Source: Actomonas aquatica
Lineage (GTDB): Bacteria > Verrucomicrobiota > Verrucomicrobiia > Opitutales > Opitutaceae
Direction of reading: 5' to 3'
DNA: 64,000 nt
Assembly (NCBI RefSeq): GCF_019679435.2
Contig: NZ_CP139781.1
Location: 1,426,001 to 1,490,000, forward strand
Each line of letters begins with the position of its first letter. Position 1 is the first letter of the stretch. The notes below the pieces were generated by a model. That model was not told the origin of the DNA. It made no database searches and was given only the letters and a program-made list of their open reading frames with translations. Below, one piece after another: positions 1-7,227 of the stretch. The position numbers were made by a program, and so were the translations under genes.

Positions 1-1352
1 GTGAGGGTCTCGGTGACGCGTCCGTGGAAGACGCGCACTTGGCGTGGGTTGCCGCTCTCGGGGTGTTGCAGGCAGCGGTCACGCAGCTCGCAGCTTAAGC
101 AGGCGGTCTTAGGCGCGCGGTAAGAGGTGGCGCGGTAACCTTGCGCGGTGACGTGGTCGTGGCCGCAGCGATACAGGCGCTGGCCGGCGGGGCACATGAG
201 GCGCTCAGTGGCTTCGTCGAACGTGAAGTCGTCGCCACGGAACCAGCGACGTTTGGAGCGGTAGTCCTGTTTGCGGCGGTCGGTCGGGCGACGGTGCCGC
301 TTGGCGGTGGCCAGTTGCGGGTCACGGGAGCGGAACTTCGGATCGGGCACGTAGGCGTCGACCTCGGCGGCCTCGAACGCTTCGAGGTTTTGGTTGGAAA
401 AATAGCCGGTGTCGGCGCTCACGATCTTTTGGCGCAACGGGTCGTCCTCGCCGGTGGCGTGAGTGAGGTGGGTGGCGGCGCCGGCCAGCATGGCAGTGGC
501 CACCGCGCCGTCGTCGCCGACGCCAAAGGCTTCGCCGTGCACGATGACCTGGTGCTTCGCGTCGACCATGGCGTTGGCGTTGTAGCCCTGGATGATGCCG
601 TGGCTGCTCTTCATCTTGGCCGACTCGTTGTCGGTCACGTTGCTTTGGATCTCGGTGCCACTGCGGCCCTGGCGGGGTTCGTTTTCGTTGAGGAATCGTT
701 CGATGCGCTCGGCCTGGCGTTGGAGGCGCGCGAGGCGCTTGGCGGGATCGCGGGGCAGCAGGGACGAACTGCCGCCGCCTTTGCCGTCTTCACTGCGACG
801 GTCGTTGTGCTGGTGCGTGCGCACGTGTTCGCGCACCAGCTCCTTGAGCTTGTCGCGCTTTTTGCGCAGGTCCTCATGCGTGCCGCTCGATTCCTTGGCC
901 GCGTTGCTGGAGAGCTTGTAGCCGTCGATGGCGAAGTGGGTCCCTCCGAGTAGCTCGGCCTCATGGCAGACCAAGAGCACCTGTGAGAACAGCGTGCTGA
1001 TGCGTTCCTCGCCCATGCCCGAGACAAACGTCGCGATCGTGCTGTGATCCGGCCGTTGGCCGCAGCACAGGGCCATGAACACGATCTGTTCGCGGCACGC
1101 CGCCTCCAGCTTGCGAGAACTGAGCAGCCCCCGCGAGTAGCCCAGCAACACGACCTTGAGCAGCACCCGTGGATCGTAACCCGGGCGGCCCCCATCGTCG
1201 TTGTGATGCTCGGCGTCAAAGGCGCGCAGATCGAGTCGCTCCTGCACCACGTAGTGGATCGTGTGTTCCAGTGTCCCCGGCTGCAGTTGGTCCGCCAGCG
1301 ACACCGCCACCATCATCGTCTGCGCGTAGTCATAAGGTTTATACTTCGCCAT
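1..1352 (-). CDS. IS1182-family DDE transposase, copy 1 (C-terminus outside window)
   Basis: Starts at the ATG at 1,350-1,352 (MAKYKPYDY) and runs off the left edge. About 450 of 522 residues are present; the last 72, including the third catalytic acidic residue, are missing from view. The visible part is identical to copy 2. The upstream ATG ten codons earlier is less likely because homologues of this family usually begin close to the K-Y-K-P-Y segment (family knowledge, not checked here). Confidence 0.9.
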   Translation of the reverse strand, partial: MAKYKPYDYAQTMMVAVSLADQLQPGTLEHTIHYVVQERLDLRAFDAEHHNDDGGRPGYDPRVLLKVVLLGYSRGLLSSRKLEAACREQIVFMALCCGQRPDHSTIATFVSGMGEERISTLFSQVLLVCHEAELLGGTHFAIDGYKLSSNAAKESSGTHEDLRKKRDKLKELVREHVRTHQHNDRRSEDGKGGGSSSLLPRDPAKRLARLQRQAERIERFLNENEPRQGRSGTEIQSNVTDNESAKMKSSHGIIQGYNANAMVDAKHQVIVHGEAFGVGDDGAVATAMLAGAATHLTHATGEDDPLRQKIVSADTGYFSNQNLEAFEAAEVDAYVPDPKFRSRDPQLATAKRHRRPTDRRKQDYRSKRRWFRGDDFTFDEATERLMCPAGQRLYRCGHDHVTAQGYRATSYRAPKTACLSCELRDRCLQHPESGNPRQVRVFHGRVTETL

Positions 1353-1450
1353 GATGTGCACGCCTCTTTCGGGCGTGCCCATAACCCATCATTTATCAGG
1401 CCAACCGTGTATCAAATAATCACCGACAAACGGGGTTTTTCGACAGTCTC
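1..1450 (-). mobile_element. IS1182-like element, copy 1 (cut by window edge)
   Basis: Same sequence as the full copies at 4,497-6,353 and 9,400-11,256, but the left end and the transposase C-terminus lie outside the window. The right inverted repeat ends at 1,450 and is followed directly by AAC (1,451-1,453), which is GTT of the attC core on the minus strand. Confidence 0.9.
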
Positions 1451-1516
1451 AACGATTGAACTCAGCCGCGACTGACAGCGGAGCTGTCAGTCGTTGGCTG
1501 CGGTGGCTGGATCGGC
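1451..1516 (-). other. attC site of cassette A, copy 1 (IS in its R' core)
   Basis: Read on the minus strand: R'' GCCGATC, stem arm GCAGCCAACG, loop with ACTGACAGC/GCTGTCAGT, stem arm CGCGGCTGAGTTCAATC, then GTT followed by the IS end GAGACTG. The IS therefore interrupts the site just after the GTT crossover triplet. GTT joined to GAGA still resembles GTTRRRY, so the site may remain usable. Confidence 0.85.
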
Positions 1517-1800
1517 TTCTTCTGCCTCCGGTATTCAGAAAGCTGGTGGTCAACACCTCCAGCGCTGCCGAGTATGGTGACGGTGCCTGAGGCTCCATCG
1601 ACCACGACCGGACCATTCCCGGCGAGCGCGAAAGAGATCTTCTTGGTTTCGAGGTAGCGGCGCGAATTGTAGAAGAACACCCAGCCGAAATATTCTTCTT
1701 TCGTGGCTTCGTCGACGATCGCCGGCTCGTCGTCGCTCACAGACCAACCTGAGCGTATCTTCGCCATCGCAAGCTCACGTGCTTTTTCGCGGGAGATCAT
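1462..1800 (-). CDS. Cassette A: Imm35/YrhB-like immunity-type protein
   Basis: 112 residues. The central part, with F-x-G-W-V-F-F-Y-N-S near residues 37-47 and G-N-G-P-V-V-V-D near 61-68, fits the immunity protein 35 / YrhB family, small cytosolic proteins often found with polymorphic toxins. Family membership is judged by eye. The ATG at 1,798-1,800 follows the purine-rich leader AGAAGAAAG, which begins right after the cassette boundary. The C-terminus (about residues 95-112, P/Q/T-rich) is translated from the attC site, as is common for cassette genes. No toxin lies next to it, so it could be an orphan immunity gene. Confidence 0.75.
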   Translation of the reverse strand: MISREKARELAMAKIRSGWSVSDDEPAIVDEATKEEYFGWVFFYNSRRYLETKKISFALAGNGPVVVDGASGTVTILGSAGGVDHQLSEYRRQKKPIQPPQPTTDSSAVSRG

Positions 1801-1809
1801 CTTTCTTCT

Positions 1810-1876
1810 GCCGATCGTCTGAGCTCAGCCGCGACGGGGCGCCAGCCCCGGCGTTGGCTGCGCCGGTTGGTTAGGC
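1810..1876 (-). other. attC site of cassette B, copy 1
   Basis: Minus strand: R'' GCCTAAC, arms GCAGCCAACG and CGCGGCTGAGCTCAGAC, GC-rich loop, R' GATCGGC. R' is the start of cassette A and is the complement of that cassette's own R'' GCCGATC, as expected for a circularised cassette. Confidence 0.9.
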
Positions 1877-2235
1877 TCTTTCACGACTACGGCGATTCGG
1901 TAGGCGTATTGGCTCTCACGCGTCACCCGAACGGGAAGAACCTCGGTAAGTGCAGACATAAACCTATCGATGTCACCAAGTGCTAGCTCTCCGCTAAATC
2001 TCAGTGAACTGGCTTCCTGAGTAACCGTGAATTCAACGCGATTGGCGTCTGCGAACTCGCGGACAATACTGCCCAATCTCGCGTTCGAGAATTTGATTCG
2101 TCCGTCAACCTTGTGGATTTCGCCCTCGAATTGCTGAGCCAAAGGTTGGCTTGCGGTGCCGTGATTCGACTGCGCGATAGCGATCGAACAGTGTAGTCCT
2201 GCCACGAATAGTAAACCTGATCTGAAAGCGGCCAT
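1825..2235 (-). CDS. Cassette B: exported protein with FecR-C-terminal/STN-like domain
   Basis: 136 residues from the ATG at 2,233-2,235 (M-A-A-F-R). A longer frame starts at 2,298 but would begin inside the attC hairpin, so the internal ATG is preferred; it gives a plausible signal peptide ending near I-A-I-A-Q. The body, with V-D-G-R-I-K-F-S-N-A-R-L and later F-S-G-E-L-A-L-G-D, resembles the small beta-alpha-beta domain at the C-terminus of FecR anti-sigma factors and the N-terminus of secretins and TonB receptors. No anti-sigma, secretin or barrel part is present, so it is a free-standing domain. The C-terminus is read from attC. Confidence 0.7.
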   Translation of the reverse strand: MAAFRSGLLFVAGLHCSIAIAQSNHGTASQPLAQQFEGEIHKVDGRIKFSNARLGSIVREFADANRVEFTVTQEASSLRFSGELALGDIDRFMSALTEVLPVRVTRESQYAYRIAVVVKEPNQPAQPTPGLAPRRG

Positions 2236-2250
2236 GACTCGGGTGCGTAT

Positions 2251-2324
2251 GCCTAACGTTTGAGATGAGCCGCGGGTGTCAGCGCGGAGCGCTGACACCC
2301 GTTGGCTCGGTCGATTGGTTAGGT
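2251..2324 (-). other. attC site of cassette C, copy 1
   Basis: The clearest site of the array. Minus strand: R'' ACCTAAC, arms CCGAGCCAACG and CGCGGCTCATCTCAAAC, a long loop stem (GGGTGTCAGCGC paired with its complement), R' GTTAGGC. Both cores match RYYYAAC and GTTRRRY fully. The TAA of R'' is the stop codon of cassette C. Confidence 0.95.
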
Positions 2325-2819
2325 GATTTCATCTTCAAATCGACACCTTTCAACTACAGCTCCCGTCACATCGAGTTTCATCCAAGCTGGAACAAGGCGG
2401 ACCCCAGGGCGGTAGTGGTCATCGTCTCGAAATTGGCGCCCGTGCATCGCCTCTGGCGAAAATGCGATCGCATCGCCTCGAAAATCATTCTCTTTCACTC
2501 TTTGCTCCAACTTCTTGAGGAAGGGAAGGCAGGCAAGGTGTATGGCATCTAGTCGCTTCCCTTTCTCTTGCTGCCTGTAAATCCAATCCGGCTGCAATCC
2601 CCAGTAGATCATCAAAGCCGTTCCCTTCGAACAGTGTCGATGTGCGGCCATGTCCACGAGCTCGCGAACTTCGAATCCGTCGTGATTGAACCACCATGCG
2701 ACTTGGTGGAGCTCAGCCGACGTCTCGACCTGCGAAACCAATCGGCTGCGCTCTTCGAGGTCTTCATACTCGTCGAAAGCGAGCCTGCGTATTCGGACTA
2801 ATTGGGTATCACTATACAT
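2319..2819 (-). CDS. Cassette C: DUF4274-like protein
   Basis: 166 residues. The segment L-H-Q-V-A-W-W-F-N-H-D-G-F (about 37-49) followed by K-G-T-A-L-M-I-Y-W (about 65-73) matches the DUF4274 pattern (L-H-x-x-A, N-x-D-G-F, G-T-A-L-x-x-F-W). Function of the family is unknown; members are often found beside toxin or defence loci, which is weak guidance only. The ATG lies three bases after GTTAGGT, so the recombination core itself supplies the only Shine-Dalgarno-like AGG. The stop codon is inside R'' of its attC. Confidence 0.75.
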   Translation of the reverse strand: MYSDTQLVRIRRLAFDEYEDLEERSRLVSQVETSAELHQVAWWFNHDGFEVRELVDMAAHRHCSKGTALMIYWGLQPDWIYRQQEKGKRLDAIHLACLPFLKKLEQRVKENDFRGDAIAFSPEAMHGRQFRDDDHYRPGVRLVPAWMKLDVTGAVVERCRFEDEIT

Positions 2820-2821
2820 TT

Positions 2822-2895
2822 ACCTAACGATTTAGCTGAGCCGCGAGCGCCGACGCGGAGCGGCGGTGCTCGTTGGCTCGGGCGACTGGATAGGC
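2822..2895 (-). other. attC site of cassette D, copy 1
   Basis: Minus strand: R'' GCCTATC, arms CCGAGCCAACG and CGCGGCTCAGCTAAATC, R' GTTAGGT (start of cassette C, complement of its R'' ACCTAAC). Confidence 0.9.
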
Positions 2896-3239
2896 CTTCT
2901 TCTTAGTTTTTCGTCAGTCCAACTGACTCTCGAAAAAGCAATCTTCTGCTCCAGATCCTCACCATGGTAGACGGCTTCGATCAAAAGCTCTCCGAGCGGA
3001 ACGGTGACAGTGGTAGAACGGGTCTCCATCTCTTCTTCTTTCAAGACTTCCGCATGCACGGTGGCGTCCAGATTGAAGTAGAACTGTAGAACCGTCTCGG
3101 GGGAAAGCCGAATCCCCATGAAGCTCCCCTTTGGTCCGAGCCGAGCGAATACGCCTCGGGCTTCTGACTCGTCCGCTTCGACGGGCGTCGCGGCAGGCAC
3201 GTCGTCCCGTCCGTAAGCTCCGTGAAAGTATATCAGCAT
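2832..3239 (-). CDS. Cassette D: hypothetical protein
   Basis: 135 residues, not recognised. It starts M-L-I-Y-F-H-G-A-Y-G and is acidic in the first third, with alternating hydrophobic segments (G-I-R-L-S-P-E-T-V-L-Q-F-Y-F) suggesting a small beta-rich cytosolic protein. There is no signal peptide or membrane span. The tail from about residue 112 (R/P/S-rich) is read from attC. The position between two attC sites in one orientation supports a real cassette gene; the function is open. Confidence 0.65.
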   Translation of the reverse strand: MLIYFHGAYGRDDVPAATPVEADESEARGVFARLGPKGSFMGIRLSPETVLQFYFNLDATVHAEVLKEEEMETRSTTVTVPLGELLIEAVYHGEDLEQKIAFSRVSWTDEKLRRRPIQSPEPTSTAAPRRRSRLS

Positions 3240-3250
3240 CGTGATATTCC

Positions 3251-3320
3251 GCCTATCGTCTGAGCTCAGCCGCGACTGCCAGCGGAGCTGGCGGTCGTTG
3301 GCTGCGGCGGATGGTTAGGC
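3251..3320 (-). other. attC site of cassette E, copy 1
   Basis: Minus strand: R'' GCCTAAC (its TAA is the stop of cassette E), arms GCAGCCAACG and CGCGGCTGAGCTCAGAC, R' GATAGGC, which is the start of cassette D and the complement of that cassette's R'' GCCTATC. Confidence 0.9.
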
Positions 3321-3911
3321 CCTGTCTTCTTCATGTGACAGGGTGATAAGATAAGAAATAGATGACCGCATGTTTTCTGTGATCTGCCTCACTGACTTCA
3401 TGCCCTCCTCAAGGACCTCCAAGTTCAGTAACTCTGATGTCTGAATATGGAGCTGACGCTTTCTGTCCTCTGGATAGCGAAAAACCATACCGATCGGATC
3501 GATACACGAAAAATCAGATATCGCCTGCTCAAGCTTCAGAACATCGTCGGCCTCAACGACGGGTGCAGGGAGCTCGCTAATCCGAGTCTTAAGGTCACGC
3601 CACAACTCTCCAAGATCGTGTATCATCGGCAGCTCGGGATTTGATCGTAATACCAAGGTCGATTCGATGAGCAAATGCTTCAAGGAGAGTTCCAGTCCGT
3701 GTCTATACGACTGAACAATCGGATAGATTGCGGTATCGATGTGCAGTCTCGGTTCGCGTCGAGAACGAATCGACTCAATGAGGTGCTCAGCGGCATCGAA
3801 GAAGCCATCTGCATATGCCCGGTAGTCGTGGGGGCCGCCATTTGTTCCAATGCAGGCGTTCATTTGCCAGTTGACGCCTTTTCGAAACAGGGAGTTTGGG
3901 GAGTATGGCAT
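3315..3911 (-). CDS. Cassette E: helical protein, possibly HEPN-like
   Basis: 198 residues from the ATG at 3,909-3,911, four bases after the AGG of the cassette core GTTAGGC. A frame-extending GTG at 3,953 lies in the attC loop and is rejected. The protein is predicted largely helical by eye. Residues 63-81 (Y-P-I-V-Q-S-Y-R-H-G-L-E-L-S-L-K) look like the first helix of HEPN-type proteins, and R-K-R-Q-L-H (about 150-155) fits the R-x4-H catalytic pattern. This is suggestive only; HEPN proteins are RNases or nucleotidyltransferase partners in toxin and defence systems. Confidence 0.6.
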   Translation of the reverse strand: MPYSPNSLFRKGVNWQMNACIGTNGGPHDYRAYADGFFDAAEHLIESIRSRREPRLHIDTAIYPIVQSYRHGLELSLKHLLIESTLVLRSNPELPMIHDLGELWRDLKTRISELPAPVVEADDVLKLEQAISDFSCIDPIGMVFRYPEDRKRQLHIQTSELLNLEVLEEGMKSVRQITENMRSSISYLITLSHEEDRA

Positions 3912-3914
3912 CGC

Positions 3915-4028
3915 GCCTAACGTTTCAAGTGAGCCGCGACCACAGCAGATCACGGACGGGGAGGTGAGCCAATGAAACCGACCGAAAAAGGACGGCCTGT
4001 GGTCGTTGGCTCCACTGGTTGGTTGGCC
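3915..4028 (-). other. attC site of cassette F, copy 1, with long loop
   Basis: Minus strand: R'' GGCCAAC, arm GGAGCCAACG, inner stem ACCACAGG, a long unpaired loop, the matching arm CGCGGCTCACTTGAAAC, R' GTTAGGC. At 114 bp it is much longer than the other sites (about 60-74 bp) because of the loop. On the plus strand the loop holds GGGGAGGTGAGCC followed by ATG at 3,972. Confidence 0.85.
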
Positions 4029-4035
4029 TCTTCAT

Positions 4036-4482
4036 CTAAGTTCGATCTTGTTCAGGGCGGGACATATACACCCTGCGCGGACTTTCGTGCCGTATCGATT
4101 CGGCTTCCCAAATACGGGCCATGTCTTCTGTCCACAACGTGGACACGACTCGCGATATGGCTCTTCGACCGGCGATTCCGCCGGCTAGGATTCCGTCGGA
4201 TACCGCGCTTATATCTGGTGCCTGATCGCTGGTCACAGCTCGTCCGGCATTCTCCAGGCGAAGTCGAAGGAAATAGCGTGTGCGCTCATCTACTTCAGGC
4301 CACGACCCTGTCCGAATCCATACGTCTTCAGCTTCTTCTGCTGCGCTCACACCTGACCAGAGATGCTCTCGCCAGAATGTATCCGGACGATGCTCCCATG
4401 GATCAAATCGGGGCGACCAGCACTCTTCGGGGACGGCGTGAAACTCACTGGCTAGAACCTCATGTATGTCGTGCGATCTCAT
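4036..4482 (-). CDS. Cassette F: hypothetical protein
   Basis: 148 residues, not recognised. It is rich in Trp, Arg and Glu, has no signal peptide or membrane span, and begins M-R-S-H-D-I-H-E. The ATG lies only about 11 bases inside the cassette start GTTGGCC, so little room exists for a ribosome binding site. The IS ends directly upstream at 4,497, which cuts this gene off from any promoter further up the array; expression would have to start in the IS end. A plus-strand frame over the same DNA (3,972-4,907) is rejected because it runs into the IS. Confidence 0.6.
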   Translation of the reverse strand: MRSHDIHEVLASEFHAVPEECWSPRFDPWEHRPDTFWREHLWSGVSAAEEAEDVWIRTGSWPEVDERTRYFLRLRLENAGRAVTSDQAPDISAVSDGILAGGIAGRRAISRVVSTLWTEDMARIWEAESIRHESPRRVYMSRPEQDRT

Positions 4483-4496
4483 GGCTTACGGCCAAC

Positions 4497-6353
4497 GAGA
4501 CTGTCGGGAAACCCGCTGCTGTCGAGGTTGGGGTGGGCTTGGTTGGGATTGATATAGGGGCACGGGATTTTTGCTACAGGGGCGCGGTTTTGGGGAGGAT
4601 CTGGGGATTTGAGGGGAATGATGCGATAGGATGCCTTGGCGGCGGCGTTGCGCGCCGCGATCGCGGGCTGGATTGCGCCCCTTCGCTCATCTTATGGGTC
4701 TGCCGTGGCGGGCGATCTTCTCCAGGTTGTGCACCAGGCAGTAGAGTTTCCATTGGGTATCCACTTTGGCCCTACCGCGCAGCGTCGATCGGTTCATGCC
4801 TTTTTGCGCGCCGAGGTTGCCGAAGACCGGCTCCACGATGCCGAGGCGGCGGCTGTAGATCTGTCGGCCCTCAGGCGTGTCGATCTTGTCCTTCATGCGC
4901 GAGGTGAGGGTCTCGGTGACGCGTCCGTGGAAGACGCGCACTTGGCGTGGGTTGCCGCTCTCGGGGTGTTGCAGGCAGCGGTCACGCAGCTCGCAGCTTA
5001 AGCAGGCGGTCTTAGGCGCGCGGTAAGAGGTGGCGCGGTAACCTTGCGCGGTGACGTGGTCGTGGCCGCAGCGATACAGGCGCTGGCCGGCGGGGCACAT
5101 GAGGCGCTCAGTGGCTTCGTCGAACGTGAAGTCGTCGCCACGGAACCAGCGACGTTTGGAGCGGTAGTCCTGTTTGCGGCGGTCGGTCGGGCGACGGTGC
5201 CGCTTGGCGGTGGCCAGTTGCGGGTCACGGGAGCGGAACTTCGGATCGGGCACGTAGGCGTCGACCTCGGCGGCCTCGAACGCTTCGAGGTTTTGGTTGG
5301 AAAAATAGCCGGTGTCGGCGCTCACGATCTTTTGGCGCAACGGGTCGTCCTCGCCGGTGGCGTGAGTGAGGTGGGTGGCGGCGCCGGCCAGCATGGCAGT
5401 GGCCACCGCGCCGTCGTCGCCGACGCCAAAGGCTTCGCCGTGCACGATGACCTGGTGCTTCGCGTCGACCATGGCGTTGGCGTTGTAGCCCTGGATGATG
5501 CCGTGGCTGCTCTTCATCTTGGCCGACTCGTTGTCGGTCACGTTGCTTTGGATCTCGGTGCCACTGCGGCCCTGGCGGGGTTCGTTTTCGTTGAGGAATC
5601 GTTCGATGCGCTCGGCCTGGCGTTGGAGGCGCGCGAGGCGCTTGGCGGGATCGCGGGGCAGCAGGGACGAACTGCCGCCGCCTTTGCCGTCTTCACTGCG
5701 ACGGTCGTTGTGCTGGTGCGTGCGCACGTGTTCGCGCACCAGCTCCTTGAGCTTGTCGCGCTTTTTGCGCAGGTCCTCATGCGTGCCGCTCGATTCCTTG
5801 GCCGCGTTGCTGGAGAGCTTGTAGCCGTCGATGGCGAAGTGGGTCCCTCCGAGTAGCTCGGCCTCATGGCAGACCAAGAGCACCTGTGAGAACAGCGTGC
5901 TGATGCGTTCCTCGCCCATGCCCGAGACAAACGTCGCGATCGTGCTGTGATCCGGCCGTTGGCCGCAGCACAGGGCCATGAACACGATCTGTTCGCGGCA
6001 CGCCGCCTCCAGCTTGCGAGAACTGAGCAGCCCCCGCGAGTAGCCCAGCAACACGACCTTGAGCAGCACCCGTGGATCGTAACCCGGGCGGCCCCCATCG
6101 TCGTTGTGATGCTCGGCGTCAAAGGCGCGCAGATCGAGTCGCTCCTGCACCACGTAGTGGATCGTGTGTTCCAGTGTCCCCGGCTGCAGTTGGTCCGCCA
6201 GCGACACCGCCACCATCATCGTCTGCGCGTAGTCATAAGGTTTATACTTCGCCATGATGTGCACGCCTCTTTCGGGCGTGCCCATAACCCATCATTTATC
6301 AGGCCAACCGTGTATCAAATAATCACCGACAAACGGGGTTTTTCGACAGTCTC
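4497..6353 (-). mobile_element. IS1182-like element, copy 2 (complete)
   Basis: 1,857 bp with imperfect terminal inverted repeats. Both ends begin GAGACTGTCG and share a following AAACCC. The element is flanked by AAC at 4,494-4,496 and 6,354-6,356, a 3-bp target duplication (GTT on the minus strand). Removing the IS and one GTT restores an attC crossover core GTTGGCC in front of cassette F. It carries one gene; the 190 bp between the left end and the transposase stop are G-rich and non-coding. Confidence 0.9.
4687..6255 (-). CDS. IS1182-family DDE transposase, copy 2
   Basis: 522 residues from the ATG at 6,253-6,255. It catalyses cut or copy of the element by a DDE RNase-H-like fold. Likely catalytic residues: D143 in A-I-D-G-Y-K, D314 in A-D-T-G-Y-F-S, E475 in E-P-V-F-G-N-L. 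The N-terminal DUF772-like part includes G-R-P-G-Y-D-P-R-V-L-L-K. Between the first two acidic residues lies a charged helical insert (about 150-245), and near 430 a Cys pair C-L-S-C followed by C suggests a small metal-binding knuckle. The length is typical of IS1182 transposases. No frameshift is seen, so it appears intact. Confidence 0.92.
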   Translation of the reverse strand: MAKYKPYDYAQTMMVAVSLADQLQPGTLEHTIHYVVQERLDLRAFDAEHHNDDGGRPGYDPRVLLKVVLLGYSRGLLSSRKLEAACREQIVFMALCCGQRPDHSTIATFVSGMGEERISTLFSQVLLVCHEAELLGGTHFAIDGYKLSSNAAKESSGTHEDLRKKRDKLKELVREHVRTHQHNDRRSEDGKGGGSSSLLPRDPAKRLARLQRQAERIERFLNENEPRQGRSGTEIQSNVTDNESAKMKSSHGIIQGYNANAMVDAKHQVIVHGEAFGVGDDGAVATAMLAGAATHLTHATGEDDPLRQKIVSADTGYFSNQNLEAFEAAEVDAYVPDPKFRSRDPQLATAKRHRRPTDRRKQDYRSKRRWFRGDDFTFDEATERLMCPAGQRLYRCGHDHVTAQGYRATSYRAPKTACLSCELRDRCLQHPESGNPRQVRVFHGRVTETLTSRMKDKIDTPEGRQIYSRRLGIVEPVFGNLGAQKGMNRSTLRGRAKVDTQWKLYCLVHNLEKIARHGRPIR

Positions 6354-6419
6354 AACGATTGAACTCAGCCGCGACTGACAGCGGAGCTGTCAGTCGTTGG
6401 CTGCGGTGGCTGGATCGGC
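6354..6419 (-). other. attC site of cassette A, copy 2 (IS in its R' core)
   Basis: Identical to 1,451-1,516. The R' core is GTT joined to the right end of IS copy 2 (GAGACTG). R'' is GCCGATC. Confidence 0.85.
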
Positions 6420-6703
6420 TTCTTCTGCCTCCGGTATTCAGAAAGCTGGTGGTCAACACCTCCAGCGCTGCCGAGTATGGTGACGGTGCCTGAGGCTCCA
6501 TCGACCACGACCGGACCATTCCCGGCGAGCGCGAAAGAGATCTTCTTGGTTTCGAGGTAGCGGCGCGAATTGTAGAAGAACACCCAGCCGAAATATTCTT
6601 CTTTCGTGGCTTCGTCGACGATCGCCGGCTCGTCGTCGCTCACAGACCAACCTGAGCGTATCTTCGCCATCGCAAGCTCACGTGCTTTTTCGCGGGAGAT
6701 CAT
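6365..6703 (-). CDS. Cassette A copy 2: Imm35/YrhB-like protein
   Basis: 112 residues, identical to the protein at 1,462-1,800. Both copies keep leader and attC, so gene dosage of this putative immunity protein is doubled. Confidence 0.75.
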   Translation of the reverse strand: MISREKARELAMAKIRSGWSVSDDEPAIVDEATKEEYFGWVFFYNSRRYLETKKISFALAGNGPVVVDGASGTVTILGSAGGVDHQLSEYRRQKKPIQPPQPTTDSSAVSRG

Positions 6704-6712
6704 CTTTCTTCT

Positions 6713-6779
6713 GCCGATCGTCTGAGCTCAGCCGCGACGGGGCGCCAGCCCCGGCGTTGGCTGCGCCGGTTGGTTAGGC
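6713..6779 (-). other. attC site of cassette B, copy 2
   Basis: Same as 1,810-1,876: R'' GCCTAAC and R' GATCGGC on the minus strand. Confidence 0.9.
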
Positions 6780-7138
6780 TCTTTCACGACTACGGCGATT
6801 CGGTAGGCGTATTGGCTCTCACGCGTCACCCGAACGGGAAGAACCTCGGTAAGTGCAGACATAAACCTATCGATGTCACCAAGTGCTAGCTCTCCGCTAA
6901 ATCTCAGTGAACTGGCTTCCTGAGTAACCGTGAATTCAACGCGATTGGCGTCTGCGAACTCGCGGACAATACTGCCCAATCTCGCGTTCGAGAATTTGAT
7001 TCGTCCGTCAACCTTGTGGATTTCGCCCTCGAATTGCTGAGCCAAAGGTTGGCTTGCGGTGCCGTGATTCGACTGCGCGATAGCGATCGAACAGTGTAGT
7101 CCTGCCACGAATAGTAAACCTGATCTGAAAGCGGCCAT
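6728..7138 (-). CDS. Cassette B copy 2: exported FecR-C/STN-like protein
   Basis: 136 residues, identical to 1,825-2,235, using the internal ATG at 7,136-7,138 because the longer frame starts in attC. Confidence 0.7.
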   Translation of the reverse strand: MAAFRSGLLFVAGLHCSIAIAQSNHGTASQPLAQQFEGEIHKVDGRIKFSNARLGSIVREFADANRVEFTVTQEASSLRFSGELALGDIDRFMSALTEVLPVRVTRESQYAYRIAVVVKEPNQPAQPTPGLAPRRG

Positions 7139-7153
7139 GACTCGGGTGCGTAT

Positions 7154-7227
7154 GCCTAACGTTTGAGATGAGCCGCGGGTGTCAGCGCGGAGCGCTGACA
7201 CCCGTTGGCTCGGTCGATTGGTTAGGT
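7154..7227 (-). other. attC site of cassette C, copy 2
   Basis: Same as 2,251-2,324: R'' ACCTAAC and R' GTTAGGC. Confidence 0.95.

Noticed and set aside
141..953. Long plus-strand frame of 270 codons (repeated at 5,044 and 9,947)
   Set aside because: It is antisense to the IS transposase, with the G/V/A-rich composition usual for mirror frames in GC-rich genes; the transposase has clear catalytic motifs.
1451..4028. attC sites read as CRISPR or as generic terminators
   Set aside because: Spacing follows gene length, loops differ, and core pairs match cassette starts; this fits attC and not CRISPR or terminators.
3972..4907. Plus-strand frame of 311 codons starting with a good ribosome binding site
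   Set aside because: Runs antisense through cassette F and on into the IS, is rich in Arg/Cys/Gly, and resembles no protein. The start signal itself is kept as a low-interest finding.
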